From NCBI GenBank assembly GCA_965247065.1, contig CBDFGN010000005.1:310001-374000 (forward strand): a stretch of 64,000 nucleotides of DNA. Direction: 5' to 3'. This document shows, one piece after another, positions 37,379 to 46,114 of this stretch. The notes beneath the pieces are model-generated. The model did not search any database. It was given only the letters and a program-made list of their open reading frames with translations, and was not told the origin of the DNA. The translations under genes were made by a program, and so were the position numbers. This stretch comes from CBDFGN01 sp965247065. GTDB taxonomy: Bacteria; Bacteroidota; Bacteroidia; Cytophagales; Cyclobacteriaceae. Numbering within the stretch: position 1 is the stretch's first letter; every line of letters starts with the position of its first letter.

Positions 37379-38263
37379 ATGACCCTAGCCAATTTAAAAA
37401 CCCGAGCCAACTCCCGGGCTATTTTGCTGATCCATTGTCCTGACCAAAAAGGGATTATATCGGCGGTAACCAATTTTCTCAGCGATCACAACGGCAATAT
37501 CCTGGATCTTGATGAACATGTCGATTCCGAGCACAACGTGTTTTTCATGCGCGTCGAATGGGACTTAACCGGTTTTGCAATCCCGACAGACGAGATTAGC
37601 GATCGCATCGGAAATCAACTTGGAGACCGCTACCAGATGAAATGGGCACTGCATTTGGGGGACAAGGTGCCCAGGATGGCTGTTTTTGTTTCACAGCTGT
37701 CACATTGCTTATACGATATTCTTTCACGATATCAGGCTGGTGAGTGGAAGGTGGAGATACCACTTATAGTAAGCAACCATCAAAAACTGCAGGACGTTGC
37801 CAGTAGGTTTAATGTCGATTTCCAGTTCTTTCCGGTTGATCAAAGCAACAAGACGGAGCAAGAGAAGACGCAGTTGGAATTACTTAAGGACGCCCGAATA
37901 GATTTTGTAGTACTGGCCCGCTACATGCAAATTCTTTCTCAAGACTTTGTAAATCAGTTTCCCAACAAGATCATCAATATCCATCATTCTTTTCTTCCTG
38001 CCTTCCCGGGGGCTCGACCGTATCATTCAGCTTACGAGAAAGGAGTTAAAGTCATTGGGGCCTCCAGTCATTACGTAACGGCCGACCTGGACTCAGGCCC
38101 TATCATCGAACAGGATGTGGTCAGGGTCAGTCATAAGGATTCCGTCCAAGCGCTGGTTAGGAAAGGAAGGGATCTGGAAAAGATCGTATTATCCCGGGCC
38201 ATTTGGAGCCATTTGCAACGGAAAGTACTGGTATTTAACAATAGAACGGTGATTTTCGATTAA
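37379..38263 (+). CDS. purU: Formyltetrahydrofolate deformylase
   Basis: 294 residues. An N-terminal ACT domain (AILLIHCPDQKGIISAVTNF) is followed by a formyltransferase-like domain with VVLARYMQILSQDFVNQFPN, INIHHSFLPAFPGARPYHSA and SHYVTADLDSGPIIEQD. Catalytic Asn, His and Asp of the N10-formyl-THF hydrolase family are in the INIHHSFLP and DLDSGPII segments. The reaction releases formate from 10-formyltetrahydrofolate and balances one-carbon pools. Length is standard. It stands alone between a 260-bp gap with no recognised content and the cytochrome gene. Confidence 0.95.
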   Translation: MTLANLKTRANSRAILLIHCPDQKGIISAVTNFLSDHNGNILDLDEHVDSEHNVFFMRVEWDLTGFAIPTDEISDRIGNQLGDRYQMKWALHLGDKVPRMAVFVSQLSHCLYDILSRYQAGEWKVEIPLIVSNHQKLQDVASRFNVDFQFFPVDQSNKTEQEKTQLELLKDARIDFVVLARYMQILSQDFVNQFPNKIINIHHSFLPAFPGARPYHSAYEKGVKVIGASSHYVTADLDSGPIIEQDVVRVSHKDSVQALVRKGRDLEKIVLSRAIWSHLQRKVLVFNNRTVIFD

Positions 38264-38335
38264 TGATCGGACCTTGGAGCCTGAACTTGTTTTTGATAAT
38301 CAATCTTTCGATGTTTAGGCGACTTGATTAAGACT

Positions 38336-40606
38336 ATGGAAGGAGGGAGCAGAGGCTTAAAAAGAACTTGGATCCTGGCAGGAATTCTCGCCTTTTGGGT
38401 AACTGTGGTTATTTATCAAAGTTGTAAAGATCCAGGCAAAGAAAGGGATATAACAGATTCTCCCTTACGAGAGATCCCTGGGAACTATTTAGGAGACCAG
38501 AACTGCCGAGGTTGCCATTCCAAGGAGTACGATCAATGGAAGGGCTCCCATCACGACTGGGCTATGGTTGAGGCCAGCGATTCTTCGGTTCTGGGTGACT
38601 TCGCCGAAGCCAAATTCGAGGAAAGCGGTATCACCTCCTTTTTCTTCCGAAAAGGTCCTGAATTCTGGGTACGTACCCAGGGCGTTGACGGCGTATACGG
38701 AGATTTCAAGATCCTGTACACATTTGGGGTTGAACCCCTGCAACAGTATCTGGTTGGGCTCGCCGGCGGAAAGCTCCAAGCACTTCGGGCTGCCTGGGAT
38801 ACCGAGAAAAATAGATGGTTTAATCTCAATCCAGATCTGGATATTGCACCAAGGGAGTGGCTGCACTGGACAAAAGGAGCTATGAATTGGAATAATATGT
38901 GTGCGAATTGTCATTCGACCAACCTGCGAGAGAACTTCAATTCGGATTCCGGTACGTACGCTACCACCTATTCTATCCTGAATGTCAGCTGCGAGGCCTG
39001 CCATGGAGCGGGAAAAGAGCATCTCAATTACATAGAATCATCTGAATATCACGAAGGACAAAGGGTGAGCGGTTCCTACCTGCACTTGACCTCCGGTATT
39101 GCTCCGGAGCAACAAGTGGATCTTTGCGCTCCATGTCATTCACGACGAAGTCGCCTATCCGGAATCTACAACCCGGAGGGCCATTTCCTGGATCATTACC
39201 TGCCACAGGTGCTTCGTGAGGGATTCTACCACAGTGATGGCCAAATTATGGACGAGGTGTACGTTTACGGATCGTTCGTGCAAAGTAAGATGTACTCAGA
39301 GGGAGTAAAATGCACAGACTGTCACAACGCTCACACGACTAAAATAAAGGCAATTGGCAATAGCCTGTGCTTACAATGTCATGAGCCCGAGTATGATAGC
39401 CCCCAACACCATTTTCACTCAATGGAGTCGGACGGAAGCTCCTGCGTAAACTGTCACATGCCAGGCCAGTTTTACATGGTAAATGACTTTCGTCGGGACC
39501 ATAGTTTTAGGGTTCCAAGGCCCGATCAAAGCCTCGAATTCGGGACCCCTAACAGTTGCAACGGTTGCCATGATGACCAGAATATTCAATGGGCCGTTGA
39601 TGCGGTAAACGATTGGTACGGATCTGAAAGGGCCTTTCATTTCTCTGATGTACTAAATCCAAGCCGATTGGATCCACAGAATCAGGAAGGTCGTTTAATT
39701 GAACTGTTGGATGATCAGACACAACCGTTCATAGCCCGGGCTACAGCAGTCGATTATTTGGGTAGAATTGCTTCCGAAAGTGCTAGCAGAAGGCTAATTG
39801 AGGCCCTTCAGGATCCGAATCCACTGATCAGGGCTATTGCGACAAATCAACTTGGCTTTTTGCCTCTTCAGCTTAGATCACAGCTTTTTACACCGTTGTT
39901 GGCTGATAGCATTCGTGCGGTACGGGTGGCAGCGGCCAATGGATTAGCTGAGATCCCGTTGAACGACATGGATTCGAGTTTCCGAAATGTATATCAGGCT
40001 GCGCTGAACGAGTTTTTGATCTCCCTAAATATACGTAGCGCATTTTCGTCCGGTCAACTAATGTTGGGTCAGTATCTGGATCGATCAGGACAGTCGACTA
40101 AGGCTGAAAGGGCATATCTCAGGGCGCTTAAGATAGACAGCTTATTTAATCCAGCCCGGGTCAATCTGGCCGGGCTATATAACCGGCAGAGACGGAATGA
40201 TGAGGCGTTGAACCTGTACAGAATCGTATTGGACCTGGAACCGGAATACGGATATGGGTATTATTCTATGGGGCTGTTGTTGGCGGAGGAGAACCGGCTG
40301 GAGGAGGCAGTCGTGTATCTGGAAAAGGGCGCTATGATCGAGGAGACTAATCCCCGAATCTTTTACAACTGGGCTTTGGCGCTCAATCAGCTTAAAAGGT
40401 TTGAGGGGGCTGAACAAGCTTTCATCCAAGGTCTGGTGATTGACCCGAATTCGGAATCCCTGCGGTATGCGCTGGCGGTATTCTATTTGCAGCAAAGTCG
40501 TGTCGATGAGGCATCCGAACAAATTGATTGGCTGTTGGAATTGGATCCTGAGGTTCCTGATTACTTACAGTTGAAGGGGGCAATTGATCGGGCCCGGATT
40601 AACTGA
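38336..40606 (+). CDS. Octaheme c-type cytochrome with HEAT and TPR repeats
   Basis: 756 residues from ATG 38336; a TTG four codons upstream is in frame. One N-terminal hydrophobic segment (WILAGILAFWVTVVIYQSC) anchors it, possibly as a lipoprotein. Eight CxxCH heme sites are present, in order CRGCH, CANCH, CEACH, CAPCH, CTDCH, CLQCH, CVNCH and CNGCH, over roughly residues 55-420. HEAT-like helical repeats follow (about 455-560: ARATAVDYLGRIASESASRR), then at least four TPR units (about 590-750: AERAYLRALKID, GYGYYSMGLLLAEENRLEEA). It is probably a periplasmic electron carrier or reductase organised on a protein scaffold. Related proteins are widespread in Bacteroidota and Planctomycetes without assigned substrates. 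Confidence 0.9.
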   Translation: MEGGSRGLKRTWILAGILAFWVTVVIYQSCKDPGKERDITDSPLREIPGNYLGDQNCRGCHSKEYDQWKGSHHDWAMVEASDSSVLGDFAEAKFEESGITSFFFRKGPEFWVRTQGVDGVYGDFKILYTFGVEPLQQYLVGLAGGKLQALRAAWDTEKNRWFNLNPDLDIAPREWLHWTKGAMNWNNMCANCHSTNLRENFNSDSGTYATTYSILNVSCEACHGAGKEHLNYIESSEYHEGQRVSGSYLHLTSGIAPEQQVDLCAPCHSRRSRLSGIYNPEGHFLDHYLPQVLREGFYHSDGQIMDEVYVYGSFVQSKMYSEGVKCTDCHNAHTTKIKAIGNSLCLQCHEPEYDSPQHHFHSMESDGSSCVNCHMPGQFYMVNDFRRDHSFRVPRPDQSLEFGTPNSCNGCHDDQNIQWAVDAVNDWYGSERAFHFSDVLNPSRLDPQNQEGRLIELLDDQTQPFIARATAVDYLGRIASESASRRLIEALQDPNPLIRAIATNQLGFLPLQLRSQLFTPLLADSIRAVRVAAANGLAEIPLNDMDSSFRNVYQAALNEFLISLNIRSAFSSGQLMLGQYLDRSGQSTKAERAYLRALKIDSLFNPARVNLAGLYNRQRRNDEALNLYRIVLDLEPEYGYGYYSMGLLLAEENRLEEAVVYLEKGAMIEETNPRIFYNWALALNQLKRFEGAEQAFIQGLVIDPNSESLRYALAVFYLQQSRVDEASEQIDWLLELDPEVPDYLQLKGAIDRARIN

Positions 40607-40709
40607 CCTAGGACTGTCGTTCTTGGGCCCAAGGTATTTGTAGATTGTTCTTGATTTTGTTGGGCTTCTGATTAATTTTGAACCTTTGTAGACCAATTTG
40701 ACCTAGACT

Positions 40710-41613
40710 ATGAACTATATAAAGCCGCTTCCGCTGATCTTTGTCTTGAGTTTTATCTTGATCGCTTGTGGACCGCCTAAGCCTCAGGGACAAGCTAATG
40801 AAGAGAATGCTGAGGCCCAGGCAGTGGAGGAATTTGACCAAAAAAGCGCCGAATTACAGAAATCTTGGGATGCGGTTTTTGGTAAACTTCCACCCGCCAC
40901 TGAAGTCGCCGCCCGTATCCAAGCTACCGGAGCTGATTTTATGCCGGGGCTTGTAAACGACCCCACTAATGTGGACTTATACACCGAGCAACAAGATGTA
41001 ATCGTTGCGGCGAACTTGGGGGTCTACGCCACTGATGTAGGATACCTGGCCGCCTATACGAGCAGGGAGAAACAACCCGGGAACATTTCGCGCGGCTCAA
41101 AAACTTGCTGAACATCTGGGTACGTCACGGGCTTTTATACAATTTATGGCCAATCGTTTTGCAGACCGGATAAAGAACAATCCTGAGGCGCAGAAGCTAA
41201 TTGAAGCAGCTCTGGAAAATGCCGATAAGAATTTACGGACCGAAGAGCGGGAATTGATGTCAGCTGCTGCTGCCACCGGGTGGTTCATCGAGGGATTATA
41301 CCTCCTTACCCAGATGGCTGATAATTATCCCACCGATTTACCTGAAGACGCCCGTAATCTGATCATGGTACCCCTTGTCAGGGGTATTTTGAACCAGGAA
41401 CAAGCGTTGGACCATTTGATTTCACTGGACAATTCCATTGTTGGTGAGACATTTTTCATATACGATCTGCGGCAATTAAAGGAGAGTTACGAGAAGCTGG
41501 AGGTCGATAAGACACTCTCAGAAAGCAACCCCGGAACACTTCTTACTAGTGAAGCGCTAGCAGAGATCTCCCAACAAGTCACTACTTTGAGGGAACGGAT
41601 TGTAACTCAATAA
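40710..41613 (+). pseudogene. Uncharacterised lipoprotein, frameshifted
   Basis: ATG 40710 gives MNYIKPLPLIFVLSFILIAC, a lipoprotein leader with Cys20. The first part runs to TGA at about 41109. An extra C in the CCC run at 41075-41077 explains the break: removing it gives EKQPGTFRAAQKLAEHLG and continues through RAFIQFMANRFADRIKNNPE to the stop at 41613, 300 residues in all and mostly helical. I recognise it only as a Bacteroidota hypothetical lipoprotein. A terminator follows. Confidence 0.7.
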
Positions 41614-41636
41614 AAGTTAAAGTTAGTGTATTCCTG

Positions 41637-41662
41637 AAAGCCGGTCTCTCCGGCTTTTTTTA
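41637..41662 (+). terminator. Rho-independent terminator
   Basis: Perfect 8-bp stem AAAGCCGG (41637-41644)/CCGGCTTT (41650-41657) with loop TCTCT and a T-run, 24 bp after the lipoprotein stop codon. Confidence 0.92.
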
Positions 41663-41799
41663 ATCACTGTCTAAATCCAGGCGGGGTTTATTAACTATTT
41701 TTTTTTATACTTTTGGGGCCGGAAACGGGCTTAGGGCTTTTGGTTAGCTAAATCCTGTAATTCCAAGTTCACTTTTTTATTGTACCAAACTTCCTATAA

Positions 41800-42162
41800 A
41801 TGAGGGTGCTGAACCCGATTTTAACGAACTGCTTTTTGATTCTTGCTGCTACCGGAATTTTTATTTCCTGTTATCCCGGCGGAGCAGAGTTCGTGGATGA
41901 ACTGGATGTGGTGGCTCCAAAATATGAGGCCGAACATACCTTTGCAATATTGACGTTGATTGGCGCTGGATCTTACGCTCAGCACGATGGTTATTCTACA
42001 ATTACCTATGCAGTTTCCATTCCCCTGGGTGATACAAAATCCTTTACTGATAAAGTAAGCGGGCGGGGTGTGGGTTTGGATTATGCCAAGTTCATTGCCG
42101 GTGGGGAATCAACATCCATTGGTTTTACCACAGCCTGGTACGTCATGGGTTTATTGTGGTAA
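41800..42162 (+). pseudogene. In-frame fusion: DUF4136-type lipoprotein start joined to outer-membrane beta-barrel N-terminus
   Basis: 120 codons. Residues 1-48 are a lipoprotein leader (LAATGIFISCYPGG, Cys24) followed by AEFVDELDVVAPKYEAEHTF, the opening of DUF4136 proteins. From residue about 50 the text becomes AILTLIGAGSYAQ, the end of a different signal peptide, then HDGYSTITYAVSIPLGDTKS, SGRGVGLDYAKFIAGG and TSIGFTTAWYVMG, the first strands of a small outer-membrane beta-barrel family. DUF4136 lipoprotein genes often precede such barrel genes, so a deletion between neighbours could have fused them. The barrel stops after about 70 residues; its expected remainder resembles 55333-55664. 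It cannot form a working barrel. Confidence 0.7.
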
Positions 42163-42362
42163 AGGGAAAGCTCGAAGGTTCCAAGCACCTGCACGCGTTA
42201 GTTGCGGAAGGAACCGTCATTCGTCTTAAGAATTCTAAAGGGTTTCCGGAAGGAACCCTGGTGGATCTTAAGGTGGAACGTGCAAAGTTAGTATGTCGCG
42301 CATACGGCTGTGACCTGGCGATCAACCAACCAACAAAAAAAACACTTGCAAAATTCGCCTAA
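42156..42362 (+). CDS. Short open frame of unknown nature
   Basis: 68 codons in a different frame from the fused barrel fragment, overlapping its last bases. The text (GTVIRLKNSKGFPEGTLVDL, then KVERAKLVCRAYGCDL) has ordinary coding composition but no family I recognise, and the frame is open a little further upstream. It may be the first sequence of the inserted segment, either a gene remnant or chance. Confidence 0.3.
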   Translation: MVKGKLEGSKHLHALVAEGTVIRLKNSKGFPEGTLVDLKVERAKLVCRAYGCDLAINQPTKKTLAKFA

Positions 42363-42478
42363 GCACTAAACGGGATTTCTCGGCGGGCTGCCGGGGAAAC
42401 TTCCGGAGTGATGATCACTTGTCCTCAATATTTACTCCCTCCTTCAATTTCCCTAACTTTCTTTTTAAACTCAATAAC

Positions 42479-43060
42479 ATGATTAGTCCTATTCTCAATC
42501 ACAAATTGAAATCCTCAGCGGTTATAATAGCATTTACCACGCTGCTTGGTACTTGCCTCGAACTACTTTCTAACGGTTTTGTTTCAATCCTTGGTCCTGC
42601 CATAGGCCTGACCTTAGGAGTTCCTTTAGCTGCTTTCGAAGAATTTGTTTTTCCAAAAAGAATGAGAACCTATTCATTCACCAGGACGGTAATTGCTAAA
42701 ACGGCTGCCTACCTGGGCAGCATTACTCTAATATACCTAAGCTTTGCATTCTTCGTGGGATGGTTGGCCTTGGGTAAAAATTTGGAAGACTTTGTAAACG
42801 AGGTTATTTACGAATCTGAAACTTATAAGGAAATCGGCACCGTTGGGCTGTTTTACTCGGTCGCGATTTTTTTTATGCAACTGAACAAGTTACTTGGGCC
42901 TGGAGTATTGCTAAACTATGTAAGGGGTCGTTACCATGCACCCAAAATTGAACAAAGGGTATTCATGTTTCTGGATTTAAAATCCTCAACCTCTATTGCC
43001 GAAAACTTGGGCCATTTCGGTTACTACTCCTTTCTGAATGATTTTATCAGGGACTCATAG
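42479..43060 (+). pseudogene. Truncated membrane adenylate cyclase
   Basis: From ATG 42479 (MISPILNHKLKS) there are about four transmembrane segments, then the start of a class III cyclase domain: EQRVFMFLDLKSSTSIAENL with the first metal Asp. This parallels the intact cyclase at 2576-3670 (EERIFMFLDLRSSTSIAEQL). The frame ends at TAG 43058-43060 after FLNDFIRDS. A +1 frame carries SFPINA, which continues the family for a few residues before similarity ends near 43085. The GDE motif and the rest of the catalytic domain are missing, so the product is inactive. Confidence 0.85.
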
Positions 43061-43110
43061 TTTCCCCATTAATGCTCGAACTTTACCCCATTGCTGGGGG
43101 ATGCGAATTG

Positions 43111-43497
43111 TTAGGCAACATCTCTAGCTTTTGCCAGATAAACCAAGAAAATTATCACAACGACAGAGTCAAAGGCGATTGCAAACCCGGCTTTACCCAA
43201 ATATTGATTGCCTATTGTTAATACGAGCCCGATAAACACGATTTTACTAAGGATAGCGACAAAGAGAACGAGTGAGCGATGTAGTGGCCGGAACGCTCCA
43301 TATATCAGCATTGCTCCAACTAATGTGACTAGAGCGCCCCAGTTTCGCACGACTATTTCAGCAATTGGGCCGTGTATGGATGCTCCGAAGGTGTTCATTA
43401 AAGCCGCTTCTGGATCCATTACAGCATAAATCATTGTGCAAGTAAGCGCCCCAGAAATGAGCATTATCCACTTAATGTTCTTGGTAATGATATTCAT
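43111..43497 (-). CDS. Small four-helix membrane protein, unknown function
   Basis: 128 residues from ATG 43495-43497 (MNIITKNIKWIMLISG), preceded by a good ribosome-binding sequence GAGGAAAACACA on the minus strand. The frame is open 34 codons further upstream, but that part overlaps another small gene's tail and looks noncoding. Four hydrophobic segments (about 9-28, 48-68, 72-94 and 103-122) with few charged residues; the C-terminus is LVYLAKARDVA. It resembles DUF-type small integral membrane proteins that I cannot name. It forms a pair with the small gene 41 bp upstream. Confidence 0.65.
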   Translation of the reverse strand: MNIITKNIKWIMLISGALTCTMIYAVMDPEAALMNTFGASIHGPIAEIVVRNWGALVTLVGAMLIYGAFRPLHRSLVLFVAILSKIVFIGLVLTIGNQYLGKAGFAIAFDSVVVIIFLVYLAKARDVA

Positions 43498-43538
43498 TGT
43501 GTTTTCCTCGGTTTCGATGTGTTGCCTGACGACAAAGC

Positions 43539-43739
43539 TTAGCGGTGCGGCTTGTCCGCGTCCGCTGGAGCGCCTTGATAGACCTTCGGTTCGTACCAAA
43601 CCGAAACGACGGTCTTGCTCGGCTCAAAGCTACTGCCGCTCGACGACCAAGCGTTAACTTGCGATTCGAGATCACCCGCAGCCGAAGCGAGGCTCCTGAA
43701 GTATCCGGCTTCCTTGAGCAAGATCTTAACCATCATCAT
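43539..43739 (-). CDS. Small cytoplasmic protein, possibly internally shortened
   Basis: 66 residues: MMMVKILLKEAGYFRSLASA, then GDLESQVNAW, SSSGSSFEPSKTVVSVWYEP and a short tail. The pattern LE..VN.W ... G.S..PSK..VSVWYE resembles a small uncharacterised family in which about 15 residues normally separate the two parts, so an internal deletion is possible. Its DNA is visibly G+C richer than the neighbouring sequence. It is the upstream partner of the four-helix membrane protein gene. Confidence 0.5.
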   Translation of the reverse strand: MMMVKILLKEAGYFRSLASAAGDLESQVNAWSSSGSSFEPSKTVVSVWYEPKVYQGAPADADKPHR

Positions 43740-44240
43740 TCATCACCCCGTGGAAGGCCTAACATATATTCTACTGCCAATAGCGGCATTAGCTACAATA
43801 TTAGACATATTATGCGTGCAAAATTGTCTAATTCGTCTTGGCTATGAACTCTTTCATATCCTATCCTCTTGACCGATTTTGGCCAACGGATGGCGCTTGT
43901 CAATGTGTGTTCAAACCGGGCTCAGGCGGCCCCCTTTTTTTTGTCCTTTAACCTAACGAATAAAAAAGGTGGGGGAATCGGCCTATGAAGGCCTTGAGAG
44001 TAGCGTATATGAAAATTGCCCGGGTCTTACTTTAGGGTGAAATCTCAGCTGCCTTAAATCATTGTCAATGAAAAGAAACATCATCCTTCCTAAATACAAC
44101 AAATACAATAATCCATTAAGTCTGAATTTCTAGTCTGGCCAGAGCAAAGAAAAAGGGGGGGTGTATCAAAAGTTGAATTTCTTTGAAACAAGCGAAATAA
44201 TACTCTATGCCATTGAATTAAGAGAGCTTATAAACATTCA
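43740..44240. other. Intergenic, no gene recognised
   Basis: About 500 bp of A+T-rich sequence with short homopolymers (C5 then T-runs near 43930, G-run near 44155). I see no promoter, repeat or coding signal worth naming. Confidence 0.4.
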
Positions 44241-44384
44241 CCGTTTGAAGCCGATGGAAGCACTTGAACTTTTTAACATCAACAAACTTTTTGGTGATGG
44301 TTTGGCCATCCTTGTTCTCATATTTTTGAGGAAGATTCCGACCCTGGATCTCGACGCGAGAACCCTTTTTCAACAAGGCTGCGA
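44241..44384 (-). pseudogene. ssb: C-terminal fragment of a single-stranded DNA-binding protein gene
   Basis: Reading the minus strand from 44384: IAALLKKGSRVEIQGRNLPQ, then KYENKDGQTITKKFVDVKKF. This is the OB-fold second half of a small SSB and is closely related to the 46115-46402 gene. The N-terminal half is absent on this side, and a one-base shift disturbs the last residues. The DNA matches 46076-46213 in the same orientation (shared blocks ACCCTGGATCTCGACGCGAG and AACCCTTTTTCAACAAGGCT). An unrelated plus-strand open frame runs across it by chance. Confidence 0.8.
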
Positions 44385-44490
44385 TAGGGCCGGGGGTAGG
44401 CGAACGATATTATTACGGACTCACTGTGATATTCAAGAACGATCGAACCTCAAAGAACTCGGTCTGCGCTTTGCCTTACGTATTAGGATG

Positions 44491-44600
44491 AAGGCAATCA
44501 AATTGCTTTCCACGGTAACAAACCTTGGGAGTGACTCTCTACAAGGCAAATTTGACGGCGGCCGCTTAATATCATTTTCTAATGGATTATTGAAATGGGC
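44491..44600 (+). pseudogene. Possible N-terminal SSB remnant in opposite orientation
   Basis: On the plus strand the translation MKAIKLLSTVTNLGSDSLQG followed by KFDGGRLISFS recalls the SSB start (MNVVLLTGNLGKDAEVRDFD followed by GGRSVINFS). 13 bases, TTGACGGCGGCCG, are identical to the ssb gene at 46 kb. Orientation is opposite to the adjacent C-terminal fragment, implying an inversion. Similarity is short and the call tentative. Confidence 0.35.
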
Positions 44601-44828
44601 GGGAGAAACGGTGATTTTACCGGACGCGTTATTCTTAGGATGGGGGGATGACTCGGTGATCCCGGAAAAACCGATCGCAGATTTCAGATTTTGGTTGGAT
44701 CAGTAGCTCATCGATCGTACTACACTGCGGTCTAGTTCTTGGAGAATATCCGATCAACCATTATTCCTTGGAATCCCATTATCTTGTGAGAAATCAAGGT
44801 ATTCAAAACAAAAAGCTAAACCTAAATC

Positions 44829-45977
44829 ATGAAGTCAGTTTACCGAATAGCCGTTTTAGTCATAATGATTGGGATTTCTTCCCACTCCTATTCCCAAAAA
44901 AAGGGAAAACAAACCCCATTAATGAAAACCCTGGAACAGCCTATAGAAATTTCCGCTTTTGAGCTCAGATTGAATATGAATGAGTTCTTCATCCTTTTTT
45001 CCGGAGTAGTTGAGGAATCCGCTGACAGTATAGCAACTTCAGCCCAGGATCCTCTTATAAAGCAAAATGCCTTGCTATGGAAAATGTACGCCATTCCAAC
45101 TGCTCAGAGATCCGTGATGGTCAGCGACCCGTTTGCCGCATTCACGGATGCTGCAGCCCTTTCCATTCAGATGCTTCGTTTCTTTGAAGAGGGCAAGGGT
45201 CAAGATCTTTTTGGTGAATGGCAGTTTATTGCCATCAGCGCTTCCCGAAAACTGTGGAAAGAAATAAAGAGTATCGGGACCAAGTTGTCTTATGACCGGG
45301 ACATTACCCAGGGTGTTGAATTGATGGAAAACTATTCCAAGAATAATCCAATCAGGTCATTGTACTTTACGCGACGTTCTACTTTACCCCTTCAAGCAAA
45401 ATTTATTGAGGTAGAGAAAGTCAAGTTGAAGGCACTGGCCGAGAATCTAACTGCCGGCTTCGAGGAATTGTCTACCCGCTTAAACTTCTATACCGAGGCT
45501 CTCCCCAAGCAAGTTAGATGGCAATCCGAGTACATGTTAGGAGAGATTCTTTCCAACCAAAATGTTCAAGAACGAATAGATTCGCTTATGTCACTCATGT
45601 CAATTGCGGAAAGGCTGGCTGTGGTTGCTGAAAGTACTTCCAACTTGGTGGATATGCAGAGGGAAGCTGTCATGGATGATATCAGAAAAGAAAGAATAAT
45701 CATTCTGAACACATTACATCAGGAACGGGTTGATGTAAGTAGCGATTTGGGCCAGGCCCGAGATCAAATAATGGATGACATTTGGGAAAATATTTCCCGG
45801 GAGCGCTTGGCTGCTTTTGAGGATGTTGAGGGTATCTTAGCCCGTGCCGTTGAGCTATCTTTTGAAAAGGTGGATGCCTTAACCACTAAAATATTCAAAT
45901 TGGCTCTGTTGGCGTTTGGTTTGGGATTTGTCGCAGCTGCGTTTTTGATAGTTCTTTACAAGAAGATACTTGCTTAA
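44829..45977 (+). CDS. Exported coiled-coil protein with C-terminal membrane anchor, unknown function
   Basis: 382 residues. A signal peptide (MKSVYRIAVLVIMIGISSHS, then YSQ) is followed by a mostly helical body. Heptad-like stretches run from about 200 to 345 (ERIDSLMSLMSIAERLAVVA; REAVMDDIRKERIIILNTLH; DVEGILARAVELSFEKVDAL), then a single transmembrane segment (about 355-377: LALLAFGLGFVAAAFLIVLY) and a KKILA tail. The topology suggests a periplasmic coiled coil tethered to the inner membrane. No catalytic motif or named family. It is bracketed by two related ssb segments in direct orientation (44241-44384 and 46076-46213), so it may have travelled or been duplicated with them. Confidence 0.75.
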   Translation: MKSVYRIAVLVIMIGISSHSYSQKKGKQTPLMKTLEQPIEISAFELRLNMNEFFILFSGVVEESADSIATSAQDPLIKQNALLWKMYAIPTAQRSVMVSDPFAAFTDAAALSIQMLRFFEEGKGQDLFGEWQFIAISASRKLWKEIKSIGTKLSYDRDITQGVELMENYSKNNPIRSLYFTRRSTLPLQAKFIEVEKVKLKALAENLTAGFEELSTRLNFYTEALPKQVRWQSEYMLGEILSNQNVQERIDSLMSLMSIAERLAVVAESTSNLVDMQREAVMDDIRKERIIILNTLHQERVDVSSDLGQARDQIMDDIWENISRERLAAFEDVEGILARAVELSFEKVDALTTKIFKLALLAFGLGFVAAAFLIVLYKKILA

Positions 45978-46114
45978 TTTACTGACAGAAGTTGACACTC
46001 CTTATAACTTACTAAGTCCTTAGTGGAAAAAGGAAAGGATTAGCTGCCTTCCTCTTCTGAGCTATTACTCCTCGCCGTTTAAAGCCTGAAGGAAGCACAT
46101 TGAACTCCTTAACA

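Noticed and set aside
37186..37473. Minus-strand open frame between the kinase and purU genes
   Set aside because: Overlaps the clearly coding 5' end of purU and shows no protein-like pattern.
44161..44706. 181-codon plus-strand open frame
   Set aside because: It runs antisense across the ssb C-terminal fragment; the text is explained by ssb-derived DNA on the other strand.
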